Made by a program: the position numbers and the translations under genes
Shown here: positions 59,460 through 64,000 of the stretch, piece after piece
Layout of the letters: every line of letters begins with the position of its first letter
Position numbering within the stretch: position 1 is the first letter of the stretch
Origin: JBKECO01 sp047974745
GTDB taxonomy: Bacteria > Bacillota > Clostridia > Lachnospirales > Lachnospiraceae
NCBI GenBank assembly: GCA_047974745.1
Contig: JBKECO010000018.1
Coordinates: forward strand, 1 to 64,000
DNA length: 64,000 nt
Reading direction: 5' to 3'
The notes under the pieces: model-generated
Told to the model about the DNA's origin: nothing
The model's database searches: none
What the model saw: only the letters and a program-made list of their open reading frames with translations

Positions 59460-60827
59460 ATGACAAAAACAAAGCTAAGGACAAAACGTCTGATTATGGC
59501 AGTATCAAAACTTTCCATTATTTTGCTTCAGACAGCAATGTATGGCTGGCTATGGTATACACATTACAAGGATCAGATGCCAATTCAATATTGGAGAAGA
59601 GGAAACTGGGCAGTAATCGCACTCTATGGTGTACTGGTCTTTTTCTTCTCGCGTACCTTCGGCTCCTTAAAGGTGGGGTATTTACGGACATGGGATGTGA
59701 TGTATTCACAGTTCTTTTCCATTCTATGTGTCAATGCGATTACGTATATCCAGCTGCTTTTGTTCAATGGTGACTGGAAGTTCTTAGAGCATGTGGTACC
59801 GATACTCTGGCTTGCCGTGGCTGAATTTGCACTTGTCCTGATCTGGGCACTGTTCATGCGCTGGATCTATGCAATTATCTATCCGCCCCATGAGATTCTG
59901 GTTATCTATGGAGACACAGACCCAAAGGGATTGATTCACAAGTTAGAGAGCCGCAGAGATAAGTACAGTATCAAAGAAACGATCAGTATCAAACATGCGA
60001 GCTTTGAGATGATCAAAGAGAAGATCTCTGGCTACCATGCTGTTCTGATCGGGGACATTCCTTCACACGACAGGAATCAGTATATCAAATTCTGTTTTGA
60101 ACATAACATACGCTGCTATGGGATTCCAAAGATATCAGATATCATGATCATTCATGCAGACTCAATCGATATCTTTGATTCACCAATGCTGCTATTCCGC
60201 AATAGCGGTCTGAACTTTTATCAGTCTTTTTTGAAAAGAGCAATGGATATTGTTTTTTCACTTATAGCACTTATCCTCATTTCGCCAATCATGCTCTTGA
60301 TCTCACTTTGCATCAAGCTATACGACGGCGGACCAATCCTGTACACGCAAAAGCGTCTGACACGGGACTATAAGGAATTTGATATTTTAAAATTCAGAAG
60401 CATGATCGTGGACTCCGAGCGCCATGGAGCCAGACTTGCAAAAGCAGATGATGACAGGATCACTCCAGTTGGAAAGATCATAAGACGACTGCATTTTGAT
60501 GAATTGCCACAGCTTTTGAATATCCTTCATGGCGAGATGTCTATTGTGGGACCGAGACCGGAACGCAAAGAAATTACAGAAGAATATAAAAAAGAAATAC
60601 CGGAGTTCGGTTACCGTCTGAAAGTGAAAGCGGGACTGACAGGATATGCGCAGGTCTATGGACAGTACAATACCACGCCATATGACAAACTCAAAATGGA
60701 TCTGAACTATATCGAAAGCTACAGCACACTGTTGGATATCAAGCTCATGTTCCTGACAGTCAAGATCTTGTTTCAAAAAGAGAAATCCGAGGGTGTAGAC
60801 AATAACCAGAAGACGGCGTTGAAATAA
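59460..60827 (+). CDS. Polyprenyl glycosylphosphotransferase (WcaJ/WbaP-type priming enzyme)
   Basis: This 455-residue membrane enzyme starts polysaccharide synthesis on undecaprenyl phosphate. Four N-terminal membrane helices (to about residue 135) and a soluble Rossmann-like region (ILVIYGDTDPKGLIHKLESR) come first. The PF02397 catalytic domain from about 255 contains YDGGPILYTQKRLTRD, FKFRSM-type ILKFRSMIVD, HFDELPQLLNIL, MSIVGPRPER and GLTGYAQVYGQYNT. It begins one base after the preceding stop codon. It is the second priming-type enzyme in this window and probably the one serving this locus. Confidence 0.93.
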   Translation: MTKTKLRTKRLIMAVSKLSIILLQTAMYGWLWYTHYKDQMPIQYWRRGNWAVIALYGVLVFFFSRTFGSLKVGYLRTWDVMYSQFFSILCVNAITYIQLLLFNGDWKFLEHVVPILWLAVAEFALVLIWALFMRWIYAIIYPPHEILVIYGDTDPKGLIHKLESRRDKYSIKETISIKHASFEMIKEKISGYHAVLIGDIPSHDRNQYIKFCFEHNIRCYGIPKISDIMIIHADSIDIFDSPMLLFRNSGLNFYQSFLKRAMDIVFSLIALILISPIMLLISLCIKLYDGGPILYTQKRLTRDYKEFDILKFRSMIVDSERHGARLAKADDDRITPVGKIIRRLHFDELPQLLNILHGEMSIVGPRPERKEITEEYKKEIPEFGYRLKVKAGLTGYAQVYGQYNTTPYDKLKMDLNYIESYSTLLDIKLMFLTVKILFQKEKSEGVDNNQKTALK

Positions 60828-60851
60828 CATTGCCGAGCGGAGAGGAGAACT

Positions 60852-61634
60852 ATGATTTCTGTCATAATACCTACCTACAATTGTGAAAAGTATATAGGAA
60901 AAGCCATTGAATCTGTGATCCATCAGGATACAAAGGAAGTGGTGGAAATCATCGTGATCGATGATGGTTCCAAGGATCAGACTAAGAGCGTAGTACAAAG
61001 TTATATGAATCAGTATCTGGGCATGGCTGATACAGATGGTGACAGAAGTATCACCTATTTTAGGAATGGAACAAATAAAGGCGTGGCAGAGACCAGAAAT
61101 GTCGGAATCCGTGCTGCACAGGGTGAATATATCGCTTTTTTGGATGCAGATGACTGGTGGAGCAAGGATAAACTGCGCAAACAGATCCAGCTGATGCGGA
61201 AAAAGAAGGCTTTCCTCGTTTTTTCCGGGAGAGAACTGATGCATGCAGATGGCAGAACAACGGGCAGATGTGTATCTGTGCCAGAGACGGTGACCTATCA
61301 GCAGCTGCTCATGACGAATTATATTCCCTGTTCCTCTGTACTGATCAAAACAGATGTGGCAAGGGAGTTCTATATGTCCAATGATGAACTGCACGAGGAT
61401 TACATCATGTGGCTTAAGGTACTGCAGAAATATAAAAAAGCATATGGTATCAATGAACCGCTCCTTAAGACCAGGCTAGCTCAGGATGGAAAATCGAGGA
61501 ACAAGTTAAAATCCGCAAAAATGCACTTCGGTGTATACCGCTATATGGGTATTCCGGTCTGGCAGTCTCTGTTCTTATTTGTCGGTTATGCATTTCATGG
61601 GGTGAAAAAATACTGGGGGATCTCACAGCGATGA
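60852..61634 (+). CDS. GT2 family glycosyltransferase
   Basis: This 260-residue GT-A enzyme has ISVIIPTYNCEKYIGKAIES, IIVIDDGSKDQT, GVAETRNVGIRAAQGEYIAF and LDADDWWSKDKLRKQIQ, which gives the metal-binding DADD. A C-terminal hydrophobic stretch may touch the membrane. GGAGAGGAG precedes ATG. The stop overlaps the next start by four bases (ATGA), so the two are translationally coupled. Confidence 0.9.
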   Translation: MISVIIPTYNCEKYIGKAIESVIHQDTKEVVEIIVIDDGSKDQTKSVVQSYMNQYLGMADTDGDRSITYFRNGTNKGVAETRNVGIRAAQGEYIAFLDADDWWSKDKLRKQIQLMRKKKAFLVFSGRELMHADGRTTGRCVSVPETVTYQQLLMTNYIPCSSVLIKTDVAREFYMSNDELHEDYIMWLKVLQKYKKAYGINEPLLKTRLAQDGKSRNKLKSAKMHFGVYRYMGIPVWQSLFLFVGYAFHGVKKYWGISQR

Positions 61635-62764
61635 AAGTCTTAGAAGTCGGATTATCCTTTAATCCCGGTGGTGTGGAAAGCTTCGTGATGAATTATTATC
61701 GCAGACTGAGGAACATGGGCATCACATTTGAATTTCTCTGTATGTATGACAGCCTTGCCTATGAGCAGGAAATCAAAGATAACGGAGACCTCATTCATTA
61801 CGTTCCCAATGTAAAGAAGGACATAAACGGGTTTAAACGTGCATACAGAACGCTCCTTAAGGAGAAAAGTTATAATGCAGTCCATGTCAATATGCTTTCC
61901 GCTGCCAATATCCTGACCTTACGTCTGGCCAAGGAAATGGCTGTCCCGCATGTAATTGCCCACTCCCATAACGCAAATGCACCTGGAATAATTAGAAATC
62001 TCATGCATCGCTTTAATAAACACAGAGTCTCAGAATATGCAAATGAGCACTGGGCATGCGCAGGGGAAGCGGCGGCCTGGCTTTTTCCAGAATCAGTTCT
62101 TGATACAGTCCGTATCGTACACAATGCAGTAGAGGTCGACAGATATCTATATCGAGAGACGGCAAGAAAGCAGGTTCGAAGGGAACTTCGGATTGAAGAG
62201 AACCTGGTACTTGGACATGTAGGAAGACTGGATGTCCAGAAGAATCATGCCTTTTTGCTAAAAGTTATGCGAGATCTGCTGCCTAAAGTGCCGAATGCAT
62301 TGCTTCTTCTTGCGGGAGACGGCCCGCTCAAAGAGGAATTGATGCAGCAGGCAGTTGAATATGAGATTTCTGATGCAGTACGCTTTCTCGGTGTACGAGG
62401 GGATATCCCAGAGCTGCTTAGTGCCATGGATCTGTTCGTGTTTCCCTCATTGTTCGAAGGACTCAGCGTTACTGCCGTTGAGGCACAGTGTGCAGGTCTG
62501 CCCTGTCTTGTATCAGATACGATAAGTGAGGAGACCAAGCTCTCTGATTCATTTCATCGACTTCCGATTGGCCGGGATACCAGTGAGTGGTCGCAGCAGA
62601 TTCAAAATCATGCCCTGTCTTTAAAAGAAGGTACTGTTTCCTGTTTGCGTAATGAAACAGATAATGATAAAATACGTAGAAGAATGGAAGAGGAAGGCTA
62701 TTCCATTGAACTTGAATCAGAAAAGCTTGGAGAGGTTTTCAAAAGCTGGAGTCAGAAGATCTGA
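61631..62764 (+). CDS. GT4 family glycosyltransferase
   Basis: This 377-residue GT-B enzyme has the N-terminal acceptor domain (LEVGLSFNPGGVESFVMNYY) and a donor-binding half with LGHVGRLDVQKNHAF, LLLAGDGPLKEEL, FLGVRGDIPELLSAMDLFVF and the E-x7-E motif in PSLFEGLSVTAVEAQ. It has no signal peptide and should act at the inner face of the membrane. It resembles the EpsF/CapM group; the sugar donor is unknown. Confidence 0.9.
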   Translation: MKVLEVGLSFNPGGVESFVMNYYRRLRNMGITFEFLCMYDSLAYEQEIKDNGDLIHYVPNVKKDINGFKRAYRTLLKEKSYNAVHVNMLSAANILTLRLAKEMAVPHVIAHSHNANAPGIIRNLMHRFNKHRVSEYANEHWACAGEAAAWLFPESVLDTVRIVHNAVEVDRYLYRETARKQVRRELRIEENLVLGHVGRLDVQKNHAFLLKVMRDLLPKVPNALLLLAGDGPLKEELMQQAVEYEISDAVRFLGVRGDIPELLSAMDLFVFPSLFEGLSVTAVEAQCAGLPCLVSDTISEETKLSDSFHRLPIGRDTSEWSQQIQNHALSLKEGTVSCLRNETDNDKIRRRMEEEGYSIELESEKLGEVFKSWSQKI

Positions 62765-62799
62765 TCCAGACCCGGGCGAACTATTATCAGGAGAAATAC

Positions 62800-63798
62800 A
62801 TGGAACAAAAGATCGATTTTGTCATTCTTTGGGTAGATGGAAGTGATGAAGCCTGGAGAAAAGAAAAGGAACGCTATCAGCCCCCGAAAGGTACAGACAG
62901 CAAACAGATCAGATACAGGGACTGGGACATTCTGAGATTTTGGTTTCGCGGAATAGAAGCATATGCTCCCTGGGTCAATCGGATTCATTTTGTTACCTGT
63001 GGACATCTTCCCGAATGGCTGGATACATCACATCCGAAGCTAAACATTGTAAAACATTCCGATTATATGCCCAGTGAATATCTTCCAACCTTCAGCTCGC
63101 ATCCCATCGAACTTAATCTAGCGAGAATCAGCGGACTTGAGGAACAGTTCGTTTATTTTAATGATGATATGTTCCTGATTCGGGACGTGACCCCTGGAGA
63201 TTTTTTTCAGAATGGATTACCCAGGGACTGCTGTATTGAAAGTGCTGTTATGCAGGACAATTATGAAGATCCCTTTGCACATATATTATTGAATGACTGT
63301 GCTCTGCTGAACCAGCATTTTCAGAAGAAAGAGGTCATAAAAAAGCAGTGGAAAAAATGGTTCTCCCCGGTGTATGGGACCGCAATGCTGCGGAATCTGT
63401 TGATGATGCCTTACAGGCAATTCACATCCTTTAAGTTCTTCCATATTCCAAGTCCCTTTTTGAAATCCACACTAGAAGAGGTCTGGGCTTGTGAGCCAAA
63501 GACCCTTGATGAAGTCTGCAGGAATAAATTTCGAGGAATCATGGATGTCAACCAGTACCTGTTCAAATACTGGCAGTTTGCCCAAGGGAGATTTATACCA
63601 CAGTCTGCCCATACTGGTAAGTTCTTTATCCCGGGGCGAGATGATGCGGCCATGTATCAGGCAATCGAGAAGCAGACCTATAAGATGATCTGCATCAATG
63701 ATGATGGACAGGAAGAGGACTTTGAGCTTCTGAAAGCACAGGTCACAGCAAGCTTTACAAAGATACTGCCTGAGAGATCAGGCTTTGAAAGAGGTTAA
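62800..63798 (+). CDS. Stealth-family sugar-phosphate transferase
   Basis: Stealth proteins transfer hexose-1-phosphate in phosphodiester-linked capsules. The 332-residue product shows CR1 DFVILWVDGSDEAW at the N-terminus and CR2 IRYRDWDILRFWFRGIEAYA plus WVNRIHFVTCGHLPEWL. Further on are HSDYMPSEYLPTFSSHPIEL, EQFVYFNDDMFLIRDV, and the CR3/CR4-like NQYLFKYWQFAQGRFI. This is the expected set for the family. Its presence suggests phosphate diesters in the polymer. It starts 35 bases after the GT4 gene. Confidence 0.9.
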   Translation: MEQKIDFVILWVDGSDEAWRKEKERYQPPKGTDSKQIRYRDWDILRFWFRGIEAYAPWVNRIHFVTCGHLPEWLDTSHPKLNIVKHSDYMPSEYLPTFSSHPIELNLARISGLEEQFVYFNDDMFLIRDVTPGDFFQNGLPRDCCIESAVMQDNYEDPFAHILLNDCALLNQHFQKKEVIKKQWKKWFSPVYGTAMLRNLLMMPYRQFTSFKFFHIPSPFLKSTLEEVWACEPKTLDEVCRNKFRGIMDVNQYLFKYWQFAQGRFIPQSAHTGKFFIPGRDDAAMYQAIEKQTYKMICINDDGQEEDFELLKAQVTASFTKILPERSGFERG

Positions 63799-63805
63799 CG
63801 AAAAC

Positions 63806-64000
63806 ATGTTGAATAGATTTATCGCTGATTCTAAAAAATATTATAAGTATGCAGTCTATAGCTCTAAAGCAGAACTGAAATCTGAAATAGCCAATTCACA
63901 TCTGAGCTGGCTTTGGTGGATCCTGGATCCATTCTTGTTCATGTGTGTGTATTCTTTTATCGCAGTAATTGTATTTGATAAAGGCGAAAAGTACTTTATC
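63806..64000 (+). CDS. Second polysaccharide ABC exporter permease, N-terminal part
   Basis: Sixty-five codons run off the right edge. They read MLNRFIADSKKYYKYAVYSS, then AELKSEIANSHLSWLWWILD and PFLFMCVYSFIAVIVFDKG, matching the N-terminal part of ABC-2 type polysaccharide permeases (the short helix, then the first membrane span). It overlaps nothing and starts seven bases after the Stealth gene. A second exporter beside the one at 55321-57487 would be unusual for a single polymer. Confidence 0.75.
   Translation, partial: MLNRFIADSKKYYKYAVYSSKAELKSEIANSHLSWLWWILDPFLFMCVYSFIAVIVFDKGEKYFI

Noticed and set aside
60387..61394. Minus-strand frame of 335 codons
   Set aside because: It is the antisense of the priming transferase 3' end and the following GT2 gene, both with full catalytic motifs; the long open stretch results from codon use on the other strand.

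Overview
The window looks like the chromosome of a flagellated, low-GC Gram-positive anaerobe of the class Clostridia, most likely family Lachnospiraceae. The support is the gene content: an mbl-flhO-flhP-like flagellar block, a comF-yvyF pair, the cdaA-cdaR-glmM block, many AGGAGG-type ribosome binding sites, several TTG and GTG starts, consensus sigma-A promoters and a large Wzm/Wzt-type surface polysaccharide locus. Species cannot be named from the sequence alone. No rRNA, tRNA or CRISPR array was seen.

Layout. 1-307 is the 3' end of an IS1634-like insertion sequence. 727-6203 holds larB, a one-domain larC and larE (nickel-pincer cofactor synthesis), then an extracytoplasmic rhodanese-TlpA lipoprotein, a 48-residue CXXC membrane peptide, a polyferredoxin-like membrane protein and a MerR regulator. 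6279-7073 is a lone EEP-family phosphohydrolase on the minus strand. 7183-18673 is a carbohydrate-use locus: GPH-type transporter, GH5, GH35, heparinase-type lyase, GH88 and GH2. Its first two genes are each broken by a single-base frameshift. A lone priming sugar transferase follows.

19514-20570 contains no convincing gene, yet two good minus-strand promoters (one a perfect TTGACA-17-TATAAT) fire into it and a strong terminator closes it. It also carries an array of small hairpin repeats. It is either a long non-coding RNA or a decayed gene that kept its promoter. 20655-28839 is housekeeping: a TSCPD protein, secA, uvrB and uvrA. 28988-30306 is an AAA-14/DUF4143 ATPase gene with a related palindrome at each end. 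30372-31260 is a graveyard of mobile DNA: a decayed, inverted copy of the same IS found at position 1, plus GC-rich hairpins and a short frame.

31445-34552 is mbl, two flagellar rod genes and a rod-binding protein. recD2 follows, then a convergent TrpXYZ-like ABC importer, comF-yvyF, two membrane proteins, cdaA-cdaR-glmM and HPr. From 46504 to the right edge is a surface-polysaccharide locus: a DUF2142 membrane protein, at least five glycosyltransferases, the complete dTDP-L-rhamnose pathway, a Wzm/Wzt exporter whose ATPase has a carbohydrate-binding tail, a protein combining methyltransferase-like and kinase-like domains (by position and architecture a WbdD-type chain terminator), a polyprenyl-phosphate priming transferase, a Stealth-family sugar-phosphate transferase, and the start of a second exporter permease.
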